The notes under the pieces were generated by a model. That model searched no databases and had not been told where the DNA came from. It saw nothing but the letters and a program-made list of their open reading frames with translations. Shown here piece by piece: positions 1 through 7,658 of a stretch of DNA of 64,000 nucleotides. The DNA is taken from positions 1,781,001 to 1,845,000 of the forward strand of contig NZ_VOQQ01000001.1 in the NCBI RefSeq assembly GCF_007995055.1. Reading direction: 5' to 3'. The first letter of the stretch is position 1; every line of letters begins with the position of its first letter. The translations under genes and the position numbers were made by a program. Source of the DNA: Sphingosinicella ginsenosidimutans. GTDB lineage: Bacteria; Pseudomonadota; Alphaproteobacteria; Sphingomonadales; Sphingomonadaceae.

Positions 1-346
1 GGCCCGCCTTGGCGATCGCCTCGGCATCGTCGTCGCGGCAGGCCTGGACCAGCGTCCGGCGCGCCTGGCGATAGATGCCGGCGAGGCCGGTGGCGATCTC
101 GCCGCCTTTCTCGAAATCCAGGCTGGTCTCGAGCCCGTTCAGGATGGCGAGCGCGCGCGACTGGCGCTGGGCGCGCTGCGAAAGATCGCGCCGGCGCACC
201 GCGACGGTCAGCGCGTCGATCGCCTTGATGAGCTCGTCGAACATGATCTGGACCAGGCGATGCGGCGTGGCGCCCTCGATCCGGCTCGCCAGATCGACGC
301 TCTGATAGCGCGCGCGCGCCCCGAACTGCCCCCTTTGAACGTACAT
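1..346 (-). CDS. fliS: Flagellar export chaperone FliS (3' end cut by window edge)
   Basis: The first 115 codons are present; the C-terminus lies beyond base 1. The N-terminus (MYVQRGQFGARARYQSVDL) and the following 'SRIEGATPHRLVQIMFDELIKAI' type segment match the FliS family, whose members bind the C-terminal helix of flagellin in the cytoplasm, prevent premature polymerisation and deliver it to the export gate. It directly follows fliD, the usual fliD-fliS arrangement. The ATG at 344-346 is preceded by an AAGGATCC stretch that can serve as ribosome binding site. It is probably read from the sigma-28 type promoter upstream of the orphan gene and fliD. Confidence 0.9.
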   Translation of the reverse strand, partial: MYVQRGQFGARARYQSVDLASRIEGATPHRLVQIMFDELIKAIDALTVAVRRRDLSQRAQRQSRALAILNGLETSLDFEKGGEIATGLAGIYRQARRTLVQACRDDDAEAIAKAG

Positions 347-384
347 GCCTTGGATCCTTCTTACAAAACGCTACCGGACGACGA

Positions 385-2037
385 TCAGTTGTTGCTGCTC
401 GTCCACATCTTCACCTGCTGGTCGAGATAGGCCTGGGTCGCCTTGAACGAGGAGACCTGCTGGTTCATCTTTGTGAAGCTGGCGAGCAGCTGGTTGTAAT
501 ATTGCTCGGAACGGGCATCGAGCTTGGTCTGGTCATCCGCGATCCGGTCCGCCTCCGCCTTCAGCCGCTGCGAGGTCGTATCGAACGCGCCGCCGCGGGC
601 GCGCAGCGAATCGCGGATCGCCTGCAGCGCGCCACCGAGGCCCGGATCGATCGTGATCGTCGCGCTAGAAACCGCGCCCGAAACGCCCAGGATCAGGCCG
701 ACCGCTTTGCTTCCCGACGGCGCGATCAGGTTCGATCCGGACGCCTTGAAGGCGACGCCGTCGATCTTGCCCGATGCCGGCGGTCCGGGAAGGATGTCGG
801 TGACGGTATAGGTGCCCGGCTTCACGCCGGTGACGCTGCTCTTGATCGTCAGGAAGGGGCTGGAGCTCGACTGCGACGGGTTGAACAGCGCCTCGACGCC
901 GTCCGGATTGTTGGCCAGCGCGTTGGCGAGCACGGTCTGGTCGACGCTGAGCGTGCCGTCGCGATTGGTCCGCACGCCGATTTCCGCGAGGGTGTGCGGG
1001 CCATCGCCGGCGCTCGACAGCACCGCGGTGGTGAGTTGCGCCAGCTGACGCTGCATCTGCTGGACGCCGATGTCGCCGCGAAGCGGGCCGGCCGTGCCGT
1101 CGGCGGCCGGCTTGATCGCCTCGTTGATCATCTGCTGCAGCTGGTTGTACGCTTCGACGAAATCGCCGACCGCCTGCTGGATCGCCGCGGTCGGGCGAGT
1201 CGCGCCCATCGTGACCGGCGTATCGGGCGCGGCCTTCTTGAGCGTGATCTGGACGCCGGGGATGAGATCGGTGAAGCTGTTGGTCGCGCGGTGAACCTCC
1301 ACCCCGTCCAGGCTCACGATCGCGTCCTGCGCCGAGACCTTGAGGTCCATGCCGCCGGCCGTGTCGGGATCGTAAGCGAAGCGCTCCAGGCCCGAATCGG
1401 TGCCGTCGGCAAAGCTCAGCGTGAAGGCGTTGGCCGCGCCGGTCTGGCCCTTGATGACGAGCCGCGCGCCGCTCGTGTCGGTGACGACGCTCGCGGTGAC
1501 GCCGGCGCCGGCCTTGTTGATCGCCTGGGCAAGGCCGTCGAGGCTGTTGTTGCTCGAATCGATGACGACGTTGAAGCTGCCAGCGGCGGTGGCGATGGTC
1601 AGCGTCCCTTCGCCGACAGGCTCGGCGCGGCTGGCGAGCGAGGCTGAGGCGAGCGTCTGCGCCGCGGCGATCTGGCTCACGGTGATCGCGGCGGAAAGGT
1701 TGCCGATACGGCTTCCCGCCAGCGCGGTCGCGGTCAGCACGCTGCTGTCGGACACGTCGGGCTGGCTGAACAGCGAGCCGCCGGAAATCAGCGTGCCGAG
1801 CGCCGAGGCGAAGCTGTCGATCGCGCTGGACATGTTGCCGAGGGCGGAGACCTTGGCGGTGTTCGCGGCCTGGCGCTGGTCGATCAGGTCCTGCTGCGGC
1901 GCCTTCTGCGCGGCCGAGAGCTGGTCGACGAGGTTGTTGACGTCGATTCCGGAGCCGGTGCCGAGCGCCGAGAGGATCGCGCTCGAGGTCGAGCTGCTGG
2001 CCGAGCTCGTCGATCCGGTGGGGGAGGTGGTCGTCAT
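385..2037 (-). CDS. fliD: Flagellar filament cap FliD (hook-associated protein 2)
   Basis: 550 residues. FliD forms the cap at the filament tip and folds arriving flagellin subunits. The N-terminal part carries the family signature around 'LGTGSGIDVNNLVDQLSAAQKAPQ' (residues about 24-48), the middle contains the Ser/Thr-rich D2/D3 region, and the C-terminal 'YYNQLLASFTKMNQQVSSFKATQAYLDQQVKMW' is the coiled-coil FliD_C end. It sits between the orphan 96-residue gene and fliS. A weak sigma-28-like site (TAAATTCC, 11 bp, GTCGTTCT) lies at 2065-2091; a stronger one precedes the orphan gene. Confidence 0.95.
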   Translation of the reverse strand: MTTTSPTGSTSSASSSTSSAILSALGTGSGIDVNNLVDQLSAAQKAPQQDLIDQRQAANTAKVSALGNMSSAIDSFASALGTLISGGSLFSQPDVSDSSVLTATALAGSRIGNLSAAITVSQIAAAQTLASASLASRAEPVGEGTLTIATAAGSFNVVIDSSNNSLDGLAQAINKAGAGVTASVVTDTSGARLVIKGQTGAANAFTLSFADGTDSGLERFAYDPDTAGGMDLKVSAQDAIVSLDGVEVHRATNSFTDLIPGVQITLKKAAPDTPVTMGATRPTAAIQQAVGDFVEAYNQLQQMINEAIKPAADGTAGPLRGDIGVQQMQRQLAQLTTAVLSSAGDGPHTLAEIGVRTNRDGTLSVDQTVLANALANNPDGVEALFNPSQSSSSPFLTIKSSVTGVKPGTYTVTDILPGPPASGKIDGVAFKASGSNLIAPSGSKAVGLILGVSGAVSSATITIDPGLGGALQAIRDSLRARGGAFDTTSQRLKAEADRIADDQTKLDARSEQYYNQLLASFTKMNQQVSSFKATQAYLDQQVKMWTSSNN

Positions 2038-2064
2038 TGCGAAGCGTCCCTTTCGTCCTTTCGA

Positions 2065-2091
2065 AGAACGACCGGGCGCGCACGGAATTTA
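2065..2091 (-). promoter_or_regulatory. Weak sigma-28-like promoter candidate before fliD
   Basis: Reading the minus strand, TAAATTCC (2084-2091) is followed after 11 bp by GTCGTTCT (2065-2072). The -35 start TAAA and spacing fit the other sigma-28 sites of this window, but the -10 matches the local consensus GCCGTTAA at only five of eight positions. fliD may rather be read through from the orphan gene. Confidence 0.3.
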
Positions 2092-2111
2092 GCGGAAAAT
2101 GGCCGAAAAGA

Positions 2112-2402
2112 TCAGTCTTTCAGCAGCCGGAGAGCCTTTGCGTCGAGCCGCGACAGCGCACCGGCGGCAAGCGCCGGCTGCGATCGCATTCGTCGGGCGA
2201 TGACGGCCCCGTCCACCTTGGGCGGCGGCGGTGGCGGCGGCGCTGGTGGAGGCGCCGGCGCGCCGTCCGGGATGGCGCTGCGAAGCTCGTCGGCGAGTTC
2301 CTGCAGCCAGCGGTCCACCGGGCCGCCGTTGCGATCCGCTTCGGCGATCAGCTCCTCGATCTCCCGGAGCGTGCGGCGCAGCCGGTCGGGATCTTCGTCC
2401 AC
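2112..2402 (-). CDS. Orphan 96-residue protein with proline tract, in the fliD-fliS unit
   Basis: I do not recognise this protein. A GTG start at 2402 is favoured because GGGAGGA lies four to five bases upstream; an earlier in-frame start is not supported by a ribosome binding site. The N-terminal half is charged and helical (VDEDPDRLRRTLREIEELIAEAD), followed by 'VDRWLQELADELRSA', then a run of prolines (about residues 53-64), and a basic C-terminus ending SRLDAKALRLLKD. No signal peptide or membrane segment. It lies where flaG stands in some flaG-fliD-fliS clusters, but the sequence does not look like FlaG. A good sigma-28 type promoter (2442-2468) precedes it, which suggests a late flagellar role such as a chaperone or filament-related factor; that is inference. 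Confidence 0.75.
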   Translation of the reverse strand: MDEDPDRLRRTLREIEELIAEADRNGGPVDRWLQELADELRSAIPDGAPAPPPAPPPPPPPKVDGAVIARRMRSQPALAAGALSRLDAKALRLLKD

Positions 2403-2441
2403 CAGTTCCTCCCGCACGCGAAATGCGCGCTTTAACGAAAG

Positions 2442-2468
2442 GTAACGGCAGCGATGAAGAAAGCTTAA
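2442..2468 (-). promoter_or_regulatory. Sigma-28 type promoter for the orphan gene, fliD and fliS
   Basis: On the minus strand TTAAGCTT (2461-2468), 11 bp, then GCCGTTAC (2442-2449). Same spacing and nearly the same -10 as the fliC (GCCGTTAA), flgM (GCCGTTAT) and motA (ACCGTTAA) sites. The expected start of transcription is about 33 bases before the GTG at 2402. Confidence 0.65.
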
Positions 2469-2476
2469 ACGTGGCC

Positions 2477-3610
2477 CTAGGCTTCGGGCCGGCCGCCGGC
2501 GTCGAACCGCGCCCCGACCGGGACTTCGACCGCCGGCTGCGGCGTGCCGGTGGCGAGCGCGGTCTCCAGGTTGAAGACGAAGGCGAGGATGGTGGCGACC
2601 GCGAGATACAGGTCCTCGCGGATCACCTGTCCGGTGCGGCTGGTGTAATAAAGCGCGCGGGTAAGCTGGGGATAGGACAGCAGCGGCACATTGTGCTCGC
2701 CGGCCAGTTCGCGGATCGCCTCGGCGGTGGCGCCGCGGCCGCGCGCGACGACGATTGGCGCCGCGTCCTCGTTCGGCCGGTAGCGCAGCGCGACCGCGAA
2801 ATGGGTCGGGTTGGTGAGCACCACCGTCGCCTCGGCGATCGCGCCGCGGGCGGAGGCGCGCGCCACTTCGCGCTGGCGGCGGCGGACGGCGGCCTTGGCT
2901 TCGGGCGAGCCCTCGGTCTGCTTGTGCTCCTCCTTGATCTCGTCGCGGGTCATCCGCAGGCGCTTGATGCGCTGGAGGAACTGGGCCGGCACGTCGATCA
3001 TCGCGATTCCGGCCAGCGCGAGCGCCATCACCAGCACCGCGATCATGAAGGTGAAGCCGACATTGGCGAGCGCTGGGCGGATCTCGCTCGCCGACAGGCC
3101 GATCAGCGAGCGCGACTGGCTCATCAGCAGCCAGATGCCGATCGATCCGAGCACGAGCACCTTGGCGACCGACTTGCCGAGCTCGACCAGGCCCTGCGTG
3201 CCGAAGATGCGCTTGAGCCCGGACAGCGGATTGAGCTTCGATCCCTTGAAGCCGAGCGCCGCCGGGCGGAAACCGAGCGAGCCGAGCATCGCCGGCGCGC
3301 CGATCGCCGCGGCGATGGTGATCGCGAACAGGGCGAACAGCGGCAGGACGACCGCGCCGGCGAGGCGCCAGATCACCGCGCCGGGATCGAAATCGCGCAG
3401 GTCCGCGGCGTTGAACGACAGGCCGTCGGTCAGCATGTTCTGCAGCGCCGTCACGGTCATCGGGCCAAGGAAGGCGATCCACAGCGCGCCGCCAAGGACG
3501 ACAAGCGCGGTGCCGAGCTCGCGCGATTGAAGGACGTCGCCCTTTTCGGCGGCATCCTTCTTCCGTTTCGGAGTTGGTGCCTCTGTCCTTTCCTGGTCGG
3601 TATCAGCCAT
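2477..3610 (-). CDS. flhB: Flagellar type III export protein FlhB
   Basis: 377 residues when started at the ATG at 3610 (MADTDQERTEAPTPKRKKDAAEKGDV), the usual FlhB beginning; the longer frame to 3658 lies inside fliR and is unlikely. FlhB is the inner-membrane substrate-specificity switch of the flagellar export gate. Four membrane segments lie in the first 210 residues, followed by the cytoplasmic domain with the autocleavage motif NPTH ('TNPTHFAVALRYRP'). It overlaps the end of fliR by 8 bases, so is translated with the export gate genes. Last gene of the fliE-flhB superoperon before the sigma-28 site for the orphan gene. Confidence 0.96.
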   Translation of the reverse strand: MADTDQERTEAPTPKRKKDAAEKGDVLQSRELGTALVVLGGALWIAFLGPMTVTALQNMLTDGLSFNAADLRDFDPGAVIWRLAGAVVLPLFALFAITIAAAIGAPAMLGSLGFRPAALGFKGSKLNPLSGLKRIFGTQGLVELGKSVAKVLVLGSIGIWLLMSQSRSLIGLSASEIRPALANVGFTFMIAVLVMALALAGIAMIDVPAQFLQRIKRLRMTRDEIKEEHKQTEGSPEAKAAVRRRQREVARASARGAIAEATVVLTNPTHFAVALRYRPNEDAAPIVVARGRGATAEAIRELAGEHNVPLLSYPQLTRALYYTSRTGQVIREDLYLAVATILAFVFNLETALATGTPQPAVEVPVGARFDAGGRPEA

Positions 3611-4388
3611 GGCCGAGCGCCAGTTGCCGCGATTCGTCGAGCCCGGCGCGGATCGCACCGAGCACGCTGTCGCCGATCAGCGGGGCGGCGATCGCCATCA
3701 GGACGACGCCGGCGAGGAGCGCGGCCGGGAAACCGACCGCGAACAGGTTGAGCTGCGGGGCGGAGCGCGAGAGCATGCCCATCACGATCTGGACGAGGAC
3801 GATCGAAAAGCCGACCGGCAGCGCGATCGAAAGCCCGGCCGCGAACAGCGTCGACCCGAAATAGACGAGGCCGCGGATCGCCTCGGCCGAAAGCCAGGCG
3901 TCACCCGGCGGCAGCGCGCGATAGCTTTCGACGATCGAGGTCGCGAGCGCGAGATGCCCACCCACCGAGAGGAAGAGCAGGGTGCCGAAGATCGAGAGGA
4001 ATTGCGACAGGACCGGGTTGGACTGGCCGTTGGTCGGATCGACCATCGCGGCATAGCCGAGGCCCATGGTATTGCCGATCAGCTCGCCGCCGACGAGCGC
4101 CGCGGAAAAGCCGATCTGGACGGCGAAGCCGATCGCCAGGCCCGCCATCACCTCGCCGGCGACGAGCATCACCCCGTCGATCGAGGCGAGGCCGTCGGCC
4201 GGCAGGTGGAACTGGGCCGCGCCGAGGCCGGGAATGCCGATCGCAAGCGCGATCACCAGCCGCAGCTGGACCGGGACGAACGGGGCGCTGAAGATCGGCG
4301 CGGCGAGAAAGGCGGCGCCCGGGCGGATCATCGCGACCATCCACAGCCACAGCGTCGCCTCGACCCCGGTGAACCCCGCCGGCATCAT
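3603..4388 (-). CDS. fliR: Flagellar export gate protein FliR
   Basis: 261 residues, highly hydrophobic with about six membrane segments (start MMPAGFTGVEATLWLW). FliR with FliP and FliQ forms the helical export channel at the centre of the basal body. The start at 4388 overlaps the fliQ stop in an ATGA junction, and the end overlaps flhB, which supports this start over the longer open frame reaching 4613. Typical FliR length is about 260 residues. Confidence 0.95.
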   Translation of the reverse strand: MMPAGFTGVEATLWLWMVAMIRPGAAFLAAPIFSAPFVPVQLRLVIALAIGIPGLGAAQFHLPADGLASIDGVMLVAGEVMAGLAIGFAVQIGFSAALVGGELIGNTMGLGYAAMVDPTNGQSNPVLSQFLSIFGTLLFLSVGGHLALATSIVESYRALPPGDAWLSAEAIRGLVYFGSTLFAAGLSIALPVGFSIVLVQIVMGMLSRSAPQLNLFAVGFPAALLAGVVLMAIAAPLIGDSVLGAIRAGLDESRQLALGHG

Positions 4389-4657
4389 CGCGTGATCTCT
4401 GGGATCCGGGCGAAGACGTCCTGGGTGAAATCGGCGACCAGCATCATGATCGATCCGCCGAACAGGGCGAGGCAGATGGCGATCACGATCAGCTTGGGCA
4501 CGAAGGTCAGCGTCTGCTCGTTGATCGAGGTCGCCGCCTGGATCATGCCGACGACGAGGCCGACGATCAGCGCCGGGATCAGGATCGGCGCGCAGGCCAA
4601 AGCGAGGATCCACAGCGTCTGCTGCGCCACGCCGATGAAATAATCGGGCGTGTCCAT
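4385..4657 (-). CDS. fliQ: Flagellar export gate protein FliQ
   Basis: 90 residues with two membrane hairpin segments (MDTPDYFIGVAQQTLWILALACAPILIPALIVGLVVGM...). The 'QAATSINEQTLTFVPKL' segment is the family signature. FliQ packs around FliP5-FliR in the export gate. It starts four bases after the fliP stop and overlaps fliR by four bases. Confidence 0.96.
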   Translation of the reverse strand: MDTPDYFIGVAQQTLWILALACAPILIPALIVGLVVGMIQAATSINEQTLTFVPKLIVIAICLALFGGSIMMLVADFTQDVFARIPEITR

Positions 4658-4661
4658 CGCC

Positions 4662-5504
4662 TCAGGTCCCGAACGATGCGGCGAGCGAGCCCATCGTCAG
4701 CGCCCAGCCGTCGACAAGGACGAAGAGGAGCAGCTTGAAGGGCATCGACACGATCGTCGGCGACAGCATCATCATGCCCAGCGCCATCAGGGTCGAGGAG
4801 ACGACGATGTCGATGATGAGGAAGGGCAGGAAAATGAGGAAGCCGATCTCGAACGCCGTCTTCAGCTCGCTGGTCACATAGGCCGGCAGCAGGATCGAGA
4901 AGGGCACCGCCTCGCGCGAGGCGAAGCGCTGCACGCCGGCCATGTTCGCGAACAGCCTCAGATCGGTCTCGCGGGTCTGGCGGATCATGAAGCCGTGGAG
5001 CGCGGTCCCCGATCGCGACACCGCTTCCTCGATGCTGATCTGGCCGTTGCCATAGGGGGTGTAGGCCGTCGCGTTGATCTGCTCCACCACCGGCCGCATC
5101 ACGAACAGCGAGAGGAACAGGGCAAGGCCGACGAGGACCTGGTTGGGCGGGGTCTGCTGGAGCCCGATCGCCTGGCGAAGGATCGACAGCACGATGATGA
5201 TCCGCGTGAAGCTGGTCATCATCAGAAGGATCGACGGCAGCACCGTCAGCAGGCTCATCAGCAGCAGGATCTGCAGCGAGAGCGAGAGCGGACGGCCATT
5301 GCCGGCAATGGTGCTCATCGCCCGGTCGAGCGCGCCGGGCTGTCCGGCGGCGGCAGGCGCGGCGGCTGCGGCCGGCGCGGCTGCGGCCGGGGCGGCGGCC
5401 TGGGCATTGGCGATGCCGGGCAGTGCGACGAGGAGGATGGCGGCGATCGCGAGCAGGATCAGCGCGATCCGCATGCGCTTCGCCGGGGCGGCGGCCTCAA
5501 CCAT
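4662..5504 (-). CDS. fliP: Flagellar export gate protein FliP
   Basis: 280 residues. An N-terminal signal segment (residues about 12-34, ending ANAQ) is followed by an alanine-rich stretch and then the conserved FliP body with '[38 protein letters not shown]' and four membrane segments. FliP forms the pentameric core of the export gate. It overlaps fliO by 8 bases and precedes fliQ. Confidence 0.96.
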   Translation of the reverse strand: MVEAAAPAKRMRIALILLAIAAILLVALPGIANAQAAAPAAAAPAAAAAPAAAGQPGALDRAMSTIAGNGRPLSLSLQILLLMSLLTVLPSILLMMTSFTRIIIVLSILRQAIGLQQTPPNQVLVGLALFLSLFVMRPVVEQINATAYTPYGNGQISIEEAVSRSGTALHGFMIRQTRETDLRLFANMAGVQRFASREAVPFSILLPAYVTSELKTAFEIGFLIFLPFLIIDIVVSSTLMALGMMMLSPTIVSMPFKLLLFVLVDGWALTMGSLAASFGT

Positions 5505-5769
5505 TGGCGCCGGCCTCCGCCGGGCTTTCGGAGACGAGCTGGACGCCGGCGCGGGAGACGGCGACGAGCAGATGCTTGCCGCCGAATTCGACCACCGCCA
5601 GCCGCCCGGTCGCGCCGAGCGGCAGCGCGTCGACGAGCTTCACCGCCCGCTCGCGCTGGCCGAAGCTCATGCCGCCCTGCGCCTTGCGCCACAGCCAGAG
5701 CGCGCCGAAGGCGAGCCCCGCGACCAGCGGCACGAGGACGATCAGCTTCAGGATATAGGCCGTCATCAT
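5497..5769 (-). CDS. fliO: FliO-like flagellar export gate assembly protein
   Basis: 90 residues: one N-terminal membrane segment ([22 protein letters not shown]) then a small soluble domain with '[41 protein letters not shown]', the typical FliO fold in which the protein assists FliP pentamer assembly. The ATG at 5769 overlaps the fliN stop (ATGA); a second ATG follows at once. FliO is poorly conserved, so the assignment rests on position between fliN and fliP as well as sequence. Confidence 0.88.
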   Translation of the reverse strand: MMTAYILKLIVLVPLVAGLAFGALWLWRKAQGGMSFGQRERAVKLVDALPLGATGRLAVVEFGGKHLLVAVSRAGVQLVSESPAEAGANG

Positions 5770-6095
5770 TGGCGGCGCTCGACTCCGCCGGCCGCGGACG
5801 CCTCGGCGGCCACGACCTCGACCACGCGGATGCCGAAGCGGCCGTTCACGGTCACAACCTCGCCCTTGGCGATCAGGGTGCCGTTGGCCATGATGTCGAG
5901 CAGCTCGTGGCTCTGCCGATCGAGCTCGACGACGCTGCCTTCCGACAGCTCCATCAGCTCCGACAGCTTCAGCGCCGTGCTGCCGACCTCGACCGAGAGC
6001 CGGACCGGAATATCGGCGAGCATGCCGAAATTTCGCCTGCCCAGAACCGCCGCGTCCACGGCCTTGCCCTCGGCGATTTCCTGACCCTCCTTCAC
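5766..6095 (-). CDS. fliN: Flagellar motor switch protein FliN
   Basis: 109 residues, a compact SpoA/FliN domain: 'LADIPVRLSVEVGSTALKLSELMELSEGSVVELDRQSHELLDIMANGTLIAKGEVVTVNGRFGIRVVEV'. FliN forms the lower ring of the cytoplasmic C-ring together with FliM and provides a docking site for the FliH-FliI complex. Four-base overlaps with fliM upstream and fliO downstream indicate coupled translation. Confidence 0.96.
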   Translation of the reverse strand: MKEGQEIAEGKAVDAAVLGRRNFGMLADIPVRLSVEVGSTALKLSELMELSEGSVVELDRQSHELLDIMANGTLIAKGEVVTVNGRFGIRVVEVVAAEASAAGGVERRQ

Positions 6096-7060
6096 GATGC
6101 TGACCTCCTCGTTTCAATTCGTTCGACCCGGAGCGCGGCGCGCCCGTCATGTTCGCCGATGGTGCCCACCGCGATCTTGCGCCCCTCGACGAGGAGCGGG
6201 ACCAGCGAGGGCAGGGTGACGGGGATCACGTCCCCGACCTGGAGCTGCATCAGCTCCGAAAAGGTGAGCTCCGGCCGCGCGAGCACGGTGCGCGCCGGGA
6301 ACCTGATCTCGCCGACGGCGGCGGCGAGCCGGTCGTGCCATTCGCCCGCGGGCGGCGGCGTGTCGTCGTGCGAGCGCAGGAGCTCCTGCTCGACCGAGCG
6401 GAGCGCCGAGACCGGATAGACGATTTCGACCTGGGCTTCCTTGCCGGGCCAGGGGGTGATGGTGAAGCGCGTCACCGCCACCGGCTCGTCCGGTCGGACG
6501 AGGGCGGCGAAGGCGACATTGGTCTCGCGTGCGCGAAGGCTGGCCTTGACCGGCACGATCTCGGACCAGACCGACGACAGCGCCTCGATCAATTGCTCGG
6601 TGAGCCGCGCGAGGAGGCTTTCCTCGGTCGCGGTGAATTCGCGCGCGCGGTTCGCCGGGATGTCGCCCGTGCCGCCGTAGCGGGCGTCGACGAGGCGCGA
6701 GATCAGCGCCGGCTCGATCGCCAGCAGGATCGCGCCCTTGAGCGGCTTGAACGCATAGAGGCTGAGGCTGACGAACTCGGCCTGTTCGGCCTGCCAGTCG
6801 CCATAATTGCGGATGTAGGCGGGATCGGCGACGATTTTCGGCTTCGCGCGCGCGAACGGCTCGATCACGGCGCGAAGCTTCTTCACCATCCGCTCCCCGA
6901 TCCGGTCGAGCGCGGGCAGGGCCGACATCGGCCGACCGCCGTCTCCGCCGAAGGCGAAGGCGCGCGCGCCGCCGGCGGCGGTGCCGCCGGCCGACGCGCC
7001 CGGCGCCTCGCTCATCAGGGCCGAGATTTCTTCACCGGAGAGGGTCGTCTTGTCGGTCAT
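6092..7060 (-). CDS. fliM: Flagellar motor switch protein FliM
   Basis: 322 residues. The N-terminal peptide 'LSGEEISALMSEA' is the segment that in other species binds CheY-P; the middle domain carries 'ISRLVDARYGG' and the C-terminal SpoA domain ends 'VGTIGEHDGRAALRVERI'. FliM links FliG to FliN in the C-ring. Overlaps fliL upstream and fliN downstream by four bases. No che genes are seen in this window. Confidence 0.96.
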   Translation of the reverse strand: MTDKTTLSGEEISALMSEAPGASAGGTAAGGARAFAFGGDGGRPMSALPALDRIGERMVKKLRAVIEPFARAKPKIVADPAYIRNYGDWQAEQAEFVSLSLYAFKPLKGAILLAIEPALISRLVDARYGGTGDIPANRAREFTATEESLLARLTEQLIEALSSVWSEIVPVKASLRARETNVAFAALVRPDEPVAVTRFTITPWPGKEAQVEIVYPVSALRSVEQELLRSHDDTPPPAGEWHDRLAAAVGEIRFPARTVLARPELTFSELMQLQVGDVIPVTLPSLVPLLVEGRKIAVGTIGEHDGRAALRVERIETRRSAS

Positions 7061-7647
7061 TGGGTAACGAAGCTCGTGAAGTACACGTCGTCGATACCGC
7101 CGAACCCTTCCCGAATGGTTAACGCGTTGTTTATCGCGTTCTTTAATTCCTCGCGCAGCGCCTCCTTGCCCTGCAGCGTGGTGACGGCCACCGGATCCTG
7201 CTGCGAAAGCACCAGCAGGATCGCCGATCGCACGGCCATGTCGTGGGTGTGGAGATTTTCGACGACATGCTCGTCATAATAGGTCGACACGCCGATCCCG
7301 ACCTGCAGGAAGGCGTCGCCGCCGCGCAGGTTGGAGGTGAAATTCCCCTCCAGCGGAACATAGGTCGCCTTGAACACGCGCGGATCGACGCGGCCGTGGC
7401 GCGCCCGTTCGCGCGCGACCGCCGCGGTCGCCTCGCTGACGCCGTCGCGCACGACGAGGTGCGGCATGTTGGGATCCTCCTCCGCCGCCTCGCCGCCGCG
7501 GTGAAACGGGCCAAGGCCCATCGCGTAGAGCCCGCCGGCAAAGCCGCCGCCGCCGACCACGATCAGGCCCAGGAGCAGGACCAGGATTTTCTTCGTCTTG
7601 CCGGCCTTCTTCTTGGCCGGGGCATTGGCCTCGTTGCTGTCGCTCAT
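7057..7647 (-). CDS. fliL: Flagellar basal body-associated protein FliL
   Basis: 196 residues. A cytoplasmic lysine-rich N-terminus (MSDSNEANAPAKKKAGKTKK) is followed by one membrane helix (ILVLLLGLIVVGGGGFAGGLY) and a periplasmic domain of the FliL family ('VPLEGNFTSNLRGGDAFLQVGIGVSTYYDE' ... 'LVLSQQDPVAVTTLQGKEALREELKNAIN'). FliL surrounds stators and stabilises torque generation. The ATG at 7647 follows the fliK stop by 11 bases with a GGAAAT ribosome binding sequence. Confidence 0.93.
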   Translation of the reverse strand: MSDSNEANAPAKKKAGKTKKILVLLLGLIVVGGGGFAGGLYAMGLGPFHRGGEAAEEDPNMPHLVVRDGVSEATAAVARERARHGRVDPRVFKATYVPLEGNFTSNLRGGDAFLQVGIGVSTYYDEHVVENLHTHDMAVRSAILLVLSQQDPVAVTTLQGKEALREELKNAINNALTIREGFGGIDDVYFTSFVTQ

Positions 7648-7658
7648 CTCGATTTCCT

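Noticed and set aside
2112..2402. Orphan gene as FlgM, FliT or FlaG
   Set aside because: FlgM is clearly encoded at 24100-24378; no FlaG or FliT sequence features are visible in the 96-residue protein.
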